Positions 8,981 through 22,531 of a DNA stretch of 64,000 nt are shown here, piece after piece. The notes beneath the pieces were generated by a model. The model had not been told where the DNA came from and did not search any database. It worked only from the letters and a program-made list of their open reading frames with translations. Source of the DNA: Mycobacterium paraense (lineage in GTDB: Bacteria > Actinomycetota > Actinomycetes > Mycobacteriales > Mycobacteriaceae); assembly GCF_002101815.1 (NCBI RefSeq), contig NZ_LQPM01000003.1, positions 62,001-126,000 of the forward strand. The letters are read 5' to 3'. Numbering within the stretch: position 1 is the stretch's first letter; every line of letters begins with the position of its first letter. The position numbers were made by a program, and so were the translations under genes.

Positions 8981-9471
8981 GTCGGGGCACACGTGGTACG
9001 AGCACGGGCGCTCACACGGCCGAGCAACCCCACCGGCCCGGCCAGTCGTCCCATAGCCAGACTCGGCGAACGGTGGTCCGGTACTCCGGGTCGTTCCTCA
9101 GATACCAGCTGCAGATGTGTTCGAATTACCTGCCCCGCCCCCGATGGGTCCACGGCGAGGGTGGCGAGGAGATCGGTGAATGGGCCATGGTGACGGAAGT
9201 TACCGGCGGCGGGCGACATCCCGGCCGGTAACACAGTCTCGGCGCTCCACCGACTGCAGCAGTTCTGGCTCCACCGTCTCCCGGGTTATCAGCCCGGACC
9301 GCGCATGAAGCGGTGTGATGCCCGCTTCCGGCCAGGTCGTCCTCCTCCGCGTGCGGAGAGCCGCGGGCGGTCGACCACATCAATGGTCCGCCCCATCGGG
9401 GTTAGACCGCGGAGGGGCGACGGTTCCTAACTCACCCCCAGGCGTACCGAATTAATGCAGTTGCCCCTGCC
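8981..9471. other. Largely non-coding stretch containing a decayed gene fragment
   Basis: About 490 bases with no intact gene. The left part holds the helicase remnant annotated separately on the minus strand; from about 9235 to 9471 I see no coding frame, RNA gene or repeat. Confidence 0.5.
9012..9219 (-). pseudogene. Remnant of the N-terminus of a restriction-type DEAD/DEAH helicase
   Basis: Two minus-strand frames joined by a small indel near 9120 read HHGPFTDLLATLAVDPSGAG and then FEHICSWYLRNDPEYRT followed by VRRVWLWDDWPGRWG. This matches the start of large helicases with an N-terminal endonuclease-like domain (type ISP-like), where xVWLWxxWPxRxG precedes GIDLVA. A stop follows almost at once and no helicase motifs are present. 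It is a fragment of a lost defence gene. The family assignment is from memory of the motif. Confidence 0.5.
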
Positions 9472-9477
9472 TACGCT
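9472..9477 (+). promoter_or_regulatory. Leaderless -10 element TACGCT
   Basis: TACGCT is followed after 6 bases by the GTG start of the AlbA_2 gene, the spacing expected of a leaderless mRNA. Confidence 0.5.
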
Positions 9478-9483
9478 TATGCC

Positions 9484-10731
9484 GTGACCTTCACCCCACT
9501 GCACCGCAGCCTGGGTCTACCGCCCAGCAAGCTGACCGACGAGATCCTTGACGCAGCAGTCGATGCGGGTGTGATGGAGACGGATGACCTCGACTGGAAG
9601 TCGGCGCTCCCTCCCATGAAGGGACTTCCTCAGACCGACGTTCCGAAGGACATCGCCGCGATGGCGAACAGTGGCGGCGGCATGATCGTGTACGGCGTCG
9701 AGGAGGACCAGAAGGCCGCAACTCGCCGCAAGGACACGGGGAACTTTTCAGAGGGGCATGAGCGCGCATTCCGAAGCGCTGCGATCACCGCGATCAAGCC
9801 GCCGGTCTCCGGGCTAGAGATCTACCGGCTCGGCACTAACCCACGTGCGGTCGCGGTGGTCGTGCCCGCGAGCGTTGACCGCCCGCACCTGATCTATCGG
9901 AACGACTTCTTCGGCGCACCGATCCGGAACAACGCAGATACTGTGTGGATGCAAGAGCGGCAGATCGAAACCATGTATCGAGCGCGGTTCGATGAACAGC
10001 GCCGATCCAACGAGGCCATCGAGTCGTTGTACGCGGAGACGGCGGCCGGTCGTGACTCTGCGAACCGCGCGTGGCTGATCGCCGTCGCACACCCACGCAT
10101 CCCAGGTACGCTCGGCCGGTCGACGCGCGACCAAGCGCGGGAGATCTTCAAGCACGCAGCCGCGATCACACTGACGTACTCGACTCGCAGTGGCATTCAT
10201 CCGATCGAGAATGTGGACCAGCTCAACCCGCGCCCCGGCCTGCGGCGGTGGATCGCGCCAAACAGCGCCGCAGGCGACAGTTCGCGGTGGCGAGAGGCGT
10301 GGGTGGCGTCGCACCACGACGGATCGGTCACATTGGCGGCCGCCATTGGTGGTCACCGGAAGAGCGCAAACGGCTACTTCGAAGGCTGGGAGGTAGAGGC
10401 CAGAGGGATCGAGGCCGCCGTTGCGGACTTCACTGCGCTGATCCGTGCAACTGCGGCGGCGCTGAACTACGGGGAGTACGACGTATGCGTAGGAGTCGAG
10501 TGGACCGGCGAACAGGCTCTCCGCGTATTGACGGTCGACGGGCAAGGTTACACCTACGACGGGGTCTCGACGCCCCTATCGACCTTCACGCCGGTGCGAT
10601 CAACGATCGATGCCGCCGCCCCTGACGCCGAGTTCCATCAGCAGGTTTTCGAGCTCGCCCAGGATTGCGTGAATCAGGGCGGGATCACCTACCTGCACGT
10701 CATCACGGAGCCCGCACCAGCGGAAGCGTAG
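9484..10731 (+). CDS. AlbA_2 (Schlafen-type) domain protein
   Basis: 415 residues. Residues about 35-160 form an AlbA_2 / divergent AAA_4 domain: LDWKSALPPMKGLPQTDVPK followed by DIAAMANSGGGMIVYGVEE, then a basic strand region and IYRNDFFGAPIRNNADTVWM. AlbA_2 is the Schlafen core fold, found in nucleic-acid-binding and RNase-like defence proteins. Residues 190-415 are an uncharacterised alpha/beta domain without a motif I recognise. GTG start chosen because of the TACGCT -10 directly upstream. It stands alone in the mobile element between a helicase remnant and the convergent DUF3631 operon. A role in phage defence is inference. Confidence 0.75.
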   Translation: MTFTPLHRSLGLPPSKLTDEILDAAVDAGVMETDDLDWKSALPPMKGLPQTDVPKDIAAMANSGGGMIVYGVEEDQKAATRRKDTGNFSEGHERAFRSAAITAIKPPVSGLEIYRLGTNPRAVAVVVPASVDRPHLIYRNDFFGAPIRNNADTVWMQERQIETMYRARFDEQRRSNEAIESLYAETAAGRDSANRAWLIAVAHPRIPGTLGRSTRDQAREIFKHAAAITLTYSTRSGIHPIENVDQLNPRPGLRRWIAPNSAAGDSSRWREAWVASHHDGSVTLAAAIGGHRKSANGYFEGWEVEARGIEAAVADFTALIRATAAALNYGEYDVCVGVEWTGEQALRVLTVDGQGYTYDGVSTPLSTFTPVRSTIDAAAPDAEFHQQVFELAQDCVNQGGITYLHVITEPAPAEA

Positions 10732-10763
10732 CGCCCTGTAACCCGCAAAATTTTTGCCATCTA

Positions 10764-12554
10764 TTAGTTCCTCGATTCGAGGGTTCGGTACAGACCCTGT
10801 ACGGCCGCAACGAATAGCGGGCCACACTTGGGGCACCCTGGTGCCCGGGCATCCGGTGTGCCACAGATGCAGTGGTCCTTGGCGAAGCAGCGGATGCAGT
10901 CCCCGTCGGTGGTCAGCTTGTCCACTTTGCGCGGACATCCGCGGCATTGCAGCGGGGACGTCGCCTCCTCGTCGATACCGGCCGATTCAGAGGTCACAAC
11001 TTTGCGCCGCGCGTTTTCCAGGGCTTGCTGGACACGAGGCGGCAATCCGGACGGGTGATCGGTGGGCGCGGGCGGTGAATGCTTGGCGGTGAGAGCCTCG
11101 GGTTCGAATTGTGGCGTATCACCGGCACGTTGCACCGGCTCAACTTCGCCCTCCCGTTCCAAGCGGTGCGAGCAGTTCAAGCGGTGCAGCCGGTGTGAAT
11201 CCACGTCCTCGGCATCTTCTGTTCCGCTTGCACCGGTCCCGCCGTTCGCACCACTTGCACAAAGGGCGGCTTGGTTGATGCCGAGCCGACCCCACGCCGC
11301 CTCGAACTGGGAGCGAAAGAAGCCCCGTGGCCCACGGCCACCAGGCCGCTGCGAGGTTGCTTTAGCCGCCTGAAATGCTAACTTCCCGAACCGGTGTCCG
11401 GTGAGGGCCTTCTTGTAGGCGGATTGCACACCCCAATAGTCGGGGTTGTGGGCGATCAGCGTTGTGACAAGATCGTTCGTGGACACCAGCCCGTCATGGT
11501 CGGGCCAGATCGCATAAAGGTCGCGCAGTAGCACCATGCCCGGGGGCAGGGTTCGCAACCCCGCCTCCCTTTCGGCTTCGTCCTCGGCAAGACCGCGCGC
11601 AATGAGCGAATCGGTGACCCTGGGCCAGCGGCCGCCAGCTGCCACCGCCACCCGCTTCAGCGGGCGCCACTTCTCCTTTTGGCGGGCAATGCAGTTGGGC
11701 GGCAGGTCCACGCCCATGCCAGAGATTTGATCTTTCACCTGGCGGGCGAAGGCCGCGATCTTGTCGTGCAGCGCTTTGGCCTCGTCTTGGATGAACTCCC
11801 AATCGGAATCCTCGATCACCCCGCTTAGGTCGGGCATCAGGAGGATACGAATCTCCCGCGAGCGCGTGTCGTCGGGCAGGTTTGGCGCGTTGCCTGCCAT
11901 CGCAACGGGTGCGAACGTCGGAAGTTCCTTGGCCTCCCAACCGCCCCCGTCGGCGGGTACCAGGACCGGTCGGCCTCCGCCAACCCGATACCCGCTGTTG
12001 ATGACCGCAAGGAGGTCCTCAACGCCAGGTCTGTCTGGCCGGAGCGATCGGTCCACCTCGTCTAATAAGACGGTCCGAACCTCGTTCGCGAGTAGCCGAG
12101 GCAACAGCGCAGGCGACGACAGAGTGGCGGCCTGCACCGGGCGGTGGCAAAGGCGCGAGAGGTGGTCCAGCACCGTGGTCTTGCCGCTTGCCGGAACAGT
12201 CGAGTCGATCCTCAGCCGGGGCGTGGTGTACAGCTCGGCGGCAAGGTGGGTGTGCACCGTCCAGAGCGCCAGTAGCGCCAGATCGCCGTCGAAGACAACC
12301 GAGATGAACCGGCCAAGCCACCCCTCAAGTTCGTCAAGCAGCTCGGCGCCGTCGACCGGCTCCGAGGGACTGTCCTCATCGTGTCCCTCTGTATTTTCGC
12401 CGCTGCCCGTGACCAGCTCCTTGCTGTCGCCATTGGGCGGGCATGAGCTGACGAACCCCAACAACCGCGCGACTCTGTTTCCAGGAATCGTGTCCTTTTG
12501 GGTGGTCTCCGCGGCAGTGTCGGAGCCACCTTCTTTCTCATGCGGCAGCGTCAT
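10764..12554 (-). CDS. DUF3631 P-loop ATPase, element replication protein
   Basis: 596 residues. Residues 75-400 match DUF3631, with a Walker A-like VPASGKTTVLDHL, Walker B VLLDEVDR and an arginine-containing PDDTRSREIRILLM sensor region. Such proteins act as replication or primase-helicase factors in phage satellites and integrative elements. The C-terminus carries two zinc-knuckle pairs (CRGCPRK, DGDCIRCFA, ICGTPDARAPGCPKCG). Acidic N-terminus. It overlaps by 17 bases the preceding 45-aa ORF, which overlaps the excisionase-type gene, so the three form a leftward operon divergent from the XRE regulator and integrase. Confidence 0.8.
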   Translation of the reverse strand: MTLPHEKEGGSDTAAETTQKDTIPGNRVARLLGFVSSCPPNGDSKELVTGSGENTEGHDEDSPSEPVDGAELLDELEGWLGRFISVVFDGDLALLALWTVHTHLAAELYTTPRLRIDSTVPASGKTTVLDHLSRLCHRPVQAATLSSPALLPRLLANEVRTVLLDEVDRSLRPDRPGVEDLLAVINSGYRVGGGRPVLVPADGGGWEAKELPTFAPVAMAGNAPNLPDDTRSREIRILLMPDLSGVIEDSDWEFIQDEAKALHDKIAAFARQVKDQISGMGVDLPPNCIARQKEKWRPLKRVAVAAGGRWPRVTDSLIARGLAEDEAEREAGLRTLPPGMVLLRDLYAIWPDHDGLVSTNDLVTTLIAHNPDYWGVQSAYKKALTGHRFGKLAFQAAKATSQRPGGRGPRGFFRSQFEAAWGRLGINQAALCASGANGGTGASGTEDAEDVDSHRLHRLNCSHRLEREGEVEPVQRAGDTPQFEPEALTAKHSPPAPTDHPSGLPPRVQQALENARRKVVTSESAGIDEEATSPLQCRGCPRKVDKLTTDGDCIRCFAKDHCICGTPDARAPGCPKCGPLFVAAVQGLYRTLESRN

Positions 12555-12675
12555 CGTCGCCTCCCGCCCCCCAGCGCCCGTCGGTCAGCTGCTCGATGCG
12601 GTCATCGGCTCTCACTCCGAAGTCCTGAATGCGGTGCTGGCATTCCAAGCCGAGGCGGATGTGATGGTCCGTCAT
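12538..12675 (-). CDS. Small 45-aa protein between the excisionase and DUF3631 genes
   Basis: MTDHHIRLGLECQHRIQDFG followed by an acidic tail. Its ATG overlaps the TGA of the HTH gene (ATGA) and its own end overlaps the start of the DUF3631 gene, so it is packed between two real genes as a coupled cistron. No known family. Confidence 0.55.
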   Translation of the reverse strand: MTDHHIRLGLECQHRIQDFGVRADDRIEQLTDGRWGAGGDDDAAA

Positions 12676-12872
12676 TGCTGAACACCGCCCGGAACGGTGG
12701 CCGCCTCTTGCTCGGCGAGCCAGGCGAGCACCAACGACTTCTTCCAGACTCGGCGGCGACCGAGCTTGAACGACGCTGGCCCGGTGCCCATGCTCGCCCA
12801 ATAGCGCCAAGTGCTCGCCCGGGTACCGGTGAGCTTCTCTAGGTCGACCGCGCTGACAAGCTCCCTGTCCAC
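12672..12872 (-). CDS. Excisionase-type helix-turn-helix protein
   Basis: 66 residues with a single winged-helix/MerR-like HTH (VSAVDLEKLTGTRASTWRYW, then KLGRRRVWKKSLVLAWL), the AlpA/Xis type found beside integrases. It would bind attachment-site DNA to direct excision, and may also regulate the leftward operon it opens. The intergenic region to the XRE gene (12873-12974) is the likely control point between integration/lysogeny-like and excision/replication states. Confidence 0.75.
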   Translation of the reverse strand: MDRELVSAVDLEKLTGTRASTWRYWASMGTGPASFKLGRRRVWKKSLVLAWLAEQEAATVPGGVQQ

Positions 12873-12974
12873 AGTGACCTCCTTCCCATTTCGTCATGCC
12901 CCCGGTTTGGGGAATATGATCAGTGTGAACCGCGCTTGTCGCGCTGGTCAAACCAGAATAGAAAGTTTGCGAAA

Positions 12975-13511
12975 ATGGGAAGCCAGAAGTGGGGCGACTC
13001 GCATTTTGGGAAGAGGTTGCGAGCCCTGAGGGAGAACCGGGGGTGGTCGCAAGCCGAAACGGCAAAGATGTTGTCGGACAGGGGCATCCAACCGATGCAC
13101 CCGAGCACTGTCGCAAAGATCGAGGCCGGTGACCGTTCGGTGCGGATCAACGAGGCGGTAGGCATCGCCGACGTGTTTGAGGTCTCTGTTGACTCCCTGC
13201 TGGGCCGCAACACCAATAACAAACGTGATCTGGAGTATTTGCTTGAAGCGCTGAGCGACACTGTCTTTCTCTCCCGCACAGGGCTTGAGCGGACAGCCCA
13301 GTCACTTCGGGACCGGATGGAAGACATTCCGCCGGATTACGAGCGCTACGACGCCCTGGCCGGACTTGTTCGTTCGGTACTCGGCAACCTAGAAGCAGCA
13401 GGCGACGGGCTGAACGAACTCGTCGAACATTTCATTGAGGACATCGAGGCCAGTTGGGCTAGTGCCCTTTCGGGCAAGAAGCCCAAGAGGAAGTTACAAG
13501 ACAAGGAATGA
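12975..13511 (+). CDS. XRE-family transcriptional regulator of the element
   Basis: Residues 8-65 are a lambda-repressor-type HTH (RLRALRENRGWSQAETAKML, HPSTVAKIEAGDRSVRINE), followed by DSLLGR, the usual end of an XRE domain, and a helical C-terminal region with an acidic segment and a basic tail (GKKPKRKL). Start at this ATG (MGSQKWG) rather than 39 bases upstream because the HTH begins soon after. A TATGAT box lies at 12915-12920, and an imperfect repeat GAACCGCGC/GCGCTGGTC near 12927-12949 could be its operator. Its stop overlaps the integrase start (ATGA), so it is co-expressed with the integrase. Confidence 0.8.
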   Translation: MGSQKWGDSHFGKRLRALRENRGWSQAETAKMLSDRGIQPMHPSTVAKIEAGDRSVRINEAVGIADVFEVSVDSLLGRNTNNKRDLEYLLEALSDTVFLSRTGLERTAQSLRDRMEDIPPDYERYDALAGLVRSVLGNLEAAGDGLNELVEHFIEDIEASWASALSGKKPKRKLQDKE

Positions 13512-14709
13512 AGCGCAACCGTAGGGCCGGCGTCGAAGACCGTTGGACCAAGACCGTTCGCGACGAGCACGGGCACAGGCAAAGGGTTCCCAGCGCCAGG
13601 CACGGCAAGGGAATGCGGTGGATGGCCCGGTACGTCGACGACGCATGCCACGAGCACACCAAAGCCTTCGAACGAAAGGCGGACGCGCAGGCGTGGCTCG
13701 ATACCGTCGTCGCGGCGCAGATTACCGGCTCGTATGTTGACCCGCGGCTGGGCAAGGTCACGTTCGCCTCTTTCTACGCGGAGTGGTCCAAGCGTCAGGT
13801 GTGGGTGTCCGGCACGCGGCACGCGATGGATCTGGCCGTGAACTCGGTGACGTTCGGCGGTACGGCAATGGCCGACCTGCGTGTCTCCCACGTCGAGGCG
13901 TGGGTGAAGGCGATGCAGGACAAGGAGCTGGAACCGACGACCATCCGTACCCGGTTTGGCAACGTCCGCGCCGTGCTTCGGGCAGCGGTGCGCGATCGGT
14001 ACTTGAGCCGTGATGTGACTGATCGGGTACGACTGCCGCGGGTACGCAAAGCGACTGCGGCGATGATCATCCCCACCGCGGAGCAGGTCGGCTTAGTCCT
14101 GCGCTCCAGTGCGGACGAATACGCGGCCCTGTTCGCGGTGTGCGCGTTCGCCGGGTTGCGCCGGGGTGAGGCGTCCGCGCTGAAGGTGTCCGATGTGGAT
14201 TTTCTGCGCAGGGAAATTCACGTGCGTCGGCAGGTGCAGTGGACCGACGACGGCCAGATGGAGATCCGGGCTCCCAAATACGGGTCGGAACGCACCATGT
14301 ACATCCCCGATCAGCTGGTCACCATGCTTTCAGAGCACGTGCGGCTGTACCGAGACGGCGACGATCCTGATCGCTGGCTGTTCCCCGGCAACCGTGACGT
14401 AAAGACGCCCGCCCACGCGGCGACCGTCGCGCGATCGTGGCGCACCGCCCGCGAAGCGGCCGGTATCGAGCACCGACTGCACGATCTGCGGCACTTCTAC
14501 GCATCCGGGTTGATCCGGGCAGGGTGTGACGTCGTGACGGTGCAGCGGGCGCTCGGCCACTCCTCCGCCGCGATCACGCTGACCACCTACAGCCACCTCT
14601 GGCCGGACGCGAACGACCGGACCCGCAAGGCCGCCGGAGAACTGATCGCAGCGTCGCTCGGAGCCACTGCGGACCAACTGCGAACTGAGGGGTCAAAAAC
14701 CGCCTCCGA

Positions 14710-14713
<4 letters not shown>
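13508..14713 (+). CDS. int: Tyrosine recombinase integrase
   Basis: 401 residues, phage-type. An N-terminal AP2-like arm-binding region, a SAM-like core-binding domain (about 84-170) and a C-terminal catalytic domain with all active-site residues: R218 (GLRRGE), K257 (APKYGSER), H325 and R328 (LHDLRHF), H351 (LGHSS) and the nucleophile Y361 (TTYSHLW). It integrates and, with the excisionase, excises the element. Its TAG shares CTAG with the stop of the chromosomal DUF4185 gene, so this is the right boundary of the element. No duplicated att core is visible because the left end is outside the window. Confidence 0.93.
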
Positions 14714-18146
<3,433 letters not shown>

Positions 18147-18256
18147 TGTTGTTCGTTCCTGTCTTCCGGAGTCTCTGCGCCGATTGCGCGTCAAGTCCAC
18201 AACAGAATACGTGCCTGCGCATCTGGGTTTTCCGGCCGATGCCTGTGCGCGCTGGG

Positions 18257-18318
18257 CTTTGAGTGTGAGCTCAGGGCGAGACTTTCGCGATTTTCTCGCC
18301 CTGAGTGCACACGCAAAG
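18257..18318. repeat. Long inverted repeat between ask and leuA
   Basis: Two 24-base arms (18257-18280 and 18295-18318) match in inverted orientation at 21 of 24 positions, with CTCAGGGCGAG/CTCGCCCTGAG perfect at the loop side and a 14-base loop. It lies between the divergent ask and leuL/leuA starts. It may be a dispersed palindromic element or a bidirectional terminator or regulator; nothing decides this. Confidence 0.7.
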
Positions 18319-18367
18319 CCGGCACCGCACACTCGATGCCTGTTTTCCCTCACGGCGCAGATCGCGG

Positions 18368-18373
18368 TAGAGT
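18368..18373 (+). promoter_or_regulatory. -10 element TAGAGT of the leuL-leuA transcript
   Basis: TAGAGT matches TANNNT and lies 7 bases before the GTG of the leader peptide, so the transcript probably begins at the first base of that GTG. Confidence 0.6.
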
Positions 18374-18380
18374 GCACACC

Positions 18381-18422
18381 GTGCAGCGGGTGCTCCTCCT
18401 CGGACGCCGCGACGGGGTCTGA
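18381..18422 (+). CDS. leuL: Leucine-rich leader peptide of leuA (LeuL)
   Basis: A 13-codon peptide, [13 protein letters not shown], with three consecutive CTC leucine codons, directly before a stem-loop region and the leuA gene. Ribosome stalling at these codons during leucine shortage would change the folding of the following RNA and raise leuA expression, as in actinobacterial leuA attenuation. The GTG appears to be the first transcribed base. Identified from codon content and position. Confidence 0.72.
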   Translation: MQRVLLLGRRDGV

Positions 18423-20859
<2,437 letters not shown>

Positions 20860-20860
<1 letters not shown>

Positions 20861-21306
20861 CAGTCTTTGTAGCGCAGCCGGCCGAACATCGTCAGGAAGG
20901 CCGGATACACCGCGATCAGCAGCAGGTAGCTGAACCACCGGCCGAACCACATGTAGAGCGAAAGATCCTCGGTCACATACGAGCAGTAGACGTGCAGCGG
21001 CACGCTGCCGGCGATGTACACCAGCGAGGCCGTGAAGAACGCCCGATGCGGCTTGTTGGCGAACCGCACGCGCCGGTAGACGAGGATGCCGGTGACGGCC
21101 GCATACGTCATCGGGACCAGCAGGATCCGGTCGGTCGTCAGCGTCATCGCGTACTTCAGCGTGAGGGCGTCCCCGAAGACCACCCGGTACAGGTGGATCA
21201 GCACGCCGAGCGAAATGGTCAGCATGGCGGCCGCGCGGAAAAAGTAGCCGTGCCGGCGGTACGCCGCCCACCAACGCCTATGTACTACACCTGTAGTGGT
21301 TGCCAT
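20860..21306 (-). CDS. Four-helix integral membrane protein
   Basis: 148 residues with about four hydrophobic segments (AAAMLTISLGVLIHLYRVV, TTDRILLVPMTYAAVTGILV, FFTASLVYIAGSVPLHVY, WFSYLLLIAVYPAFLTMF) and basic loops. I do not recognise the family. It opens a two-gene operon with the TetR gene, a layout typical of exported or transported inducers. The ATG chosen puts one TetR operator copy inside codons 4-8; a later start at MLTISLG is possible. Confidence 0.65.
21284..21297. promoter_or_regulatory. TetR operator copy 1, ACTACACCTGTAGT
   Basis: Palindrome ACTAC-N4-GTAGT just inside the membrane-protein gene. The same half-sites with the same spacing recur 38 bases upstream, which marks them as paired binding sites. 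Confidence 0.65.
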
Positions 21307-21321
21307 GGCGACGACGGTACT

Positions 21322-21335
21322 ACTACGGGCGTAGT
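21322..21335. promoter_or_regulatory. TetR operator copy 2, ACTACGGGCGTAGT
   Basis: Second ACTAC-N4-GTAGT palindrome, in the promoter region of the membrane protein-TetR operon and at the 3' end of the dnaQ-like gene side. Only the 4-base centre differs from copy 1. Confidence 0.65.
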
Positions 21336-21347
21336 GATGGCAAGGGT

Positions 21348-22340
21348 TTAGAACAGGGCCAGCTGCGCGTCGGCCGCGGTGACGTCGGTGAATTCCTCCA
21401 TGCTGGTGCCGCCGGCGACGGCGCCGACGCCCTCCATGAATTGCGCGTCGGACAGCACCGGCACCCCGAGCTGCAGGGCGTGATAGCCCTTGCCCTGTTC
21501 GGGGGCGGCGTCGTTGCAGACCACCAGCGAGGTCTCGCCGTCCACGACGTCGCTGTAGGCGAGCCCGGCGTACAAGATCCGCTCGACGAGTTCCTCGTGG
21601 GTGCGCCGCACCTCCGCCGCCAGCGCGACCCGCATGCCCTGGACCAGCGGCCTGCCCCGCACGAAGGGCCCCGGGTTGAGGTAGGGGCAGGGCATCCGCG
21701 AGGCCAGCACCTTCAGCGGGCGCAGCTCGTCGTGGGTCACCCGGCCGTTCGGCCATTGCCGCCGGGTCACCGGGTGCACCGGCAGCCAGACGTCGCGCTC
21801 GCGCGCCCGCTCCAGCGCCGACTCCAGCACGCCGGTCAGCACCAGCGCGTCGTCGAAGGCGTCGTGCGGGCGCTCCTGCACCACGCCCCAATGCGCCGCG
21901 AGGGTCTCCAGCCGCAGGTTCTCGACCCCGAGGTCCAGCCGCCGCGCCAGCTCGACCGTGCACATCACGTTGTCGACGGGCAGCTCGGCCTCGGCGAGCT
22001 CGGCCTCCGCGGCCAAAAACGCGTAGTCGAAGGCGACGTTGTGGGCCACCAGCGTCCGGCCGCGCAGCACCTCGACCAGGTCGCCGACGATGTCGCCGAA
22101 CTGCGGCTGGTCCTCGAGCATCGCGGCGGTCAGGCCGTGCACGTGGGTCGGGCCCGGGTCCACCCCGGGATTGAGCAGGCTGACCACCGACTGCTCGACC
22201 CGGCCCTCGGCATCGAGCCCGAGCGCGGCGACGCTGATGATCCGCGCCTGACCTGGTCGAAAGCCCGAGGTCTCGACGTCGATGACCGCCCAACCCCCGC
22301 CCGGCTCGTTGGCCGGCCGCCCCCAGGACACCCGGTTCAT
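21348..22340 (-). CDS. DEDDh 3'-5' exonuclease with BRCT domain (DnaQ-like, Rv3711c-like)
   Basis: 330 residues. The N-terminal exonuclease domain has ExoI VIDVETSGF (D/E), ExoII VAHNVAFDYAFL and ExoIII RPHDAFDDA with the catalytic His and Asp. The C-terminal ~80 residues (ETSLVVCNDAAPEQGKGYHA) resemble a BRCT fold. It is annotated in mycobacteria as a DNA polymerase III epsilon homologue, but a separate repair exonuclease is more likely because mycobacterial DnaE1 proofreads through its own PHP domain. The ATG has no clear ribosome site; CATGCT lies 6 bases before it. Confidence 0.88.
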   Translation of the reverse strand: MNRVSWGRPANEPGGGWAVIDVETSGFRPGQARIISVAALGLDAEGRVEQSVVSLLNPGVDPGPTHVHGLTAAMLEDQPQFGDIVGDLVEVLRGRTLVAHNVAFDYAFLAAEAELAEAELPVDNVMCTVELARRLDLGVENLRLETLAAHWGVVQERPHDAFDDALVLTGVLESALERARERDVWLPVHPVTRRQWPNGRVTHDELRPLKVLASRMPCPYLNPGPFVRGRPLVQGMRVALAAEVRRTHEELVERILYAGLAYSDVVDGETSLVVCNDAAPEQGKGYHALQLGVPVLSDAQFMEGVGAVAGGTSMEEFTDVTAADAQLALF

Positions 22341-22410
22341 GACCTGAGCATGGCACGCGCGACCGACATCGCCCGGTCGCTGAGCTGTCGTGTCGGCCCT
22401 GAATCCACGC

Positions 22411-22518
22411 GGGCGACCCGCAGCGCCCGGCGCGCAGCGCCGCGCTTGCGATCGCCCTAGATCCGATGAGGGCGACCCGCCGCGCCCGGCGCGCAGCGCC
22501 GCGCTTGCGATCGCCCTA
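22411..22518. repeat. Two copies of a 49-bp palindromic repeat
   Basis: The 49-base unit at 22411-22459 recurs at 22470-22518 with one mismatch. Each unit begins GGGCGACCC and ends GATCGCCCTA, so its ends can pair. Its complement starts GGCGATCGCAAGCGCGGCG, and a shorter relative occurs at 33669-33709. It lies between the divergent dnaQ-like and murT genes. Confidence 0.8.
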
Positions 22519-22519
22519 A

Positions 22520-22525
22520 TAAACT
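22520..22525 (+). promoter_or_regulatory. Leaderless -10 element TAAACT of murT-gatD
   Basis: TAAACT directly abuts the second repeat copy and lies 6 bases before the GTG start of murT. Confidence 0.5.
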
Positions 22526-22531
22526 GCGCGG

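Noticed and set aside
8854..9234. 126-residue minus-strand frame taken as an intact gene
   Set aside because: Only its first part resembles a protein family and continuation needs a frame change; treated as a pseudogene fragment, and its end overlaps the DUF732 gene.
20861..22356. Long minus-strand frame upstream of the four-helix membrane protein
   Set aside because: It overlaps the dnaQ-like gene in another frame and is Arg/Gly-rich shadow sequence; the membrane protein itself starts near 21306.
21300..22460. 386-residue plus-strand frame opposite the dnaQ-like gene
   Set aside because: Antisense shadow; the opposite strand has all three exonuclease motifs.
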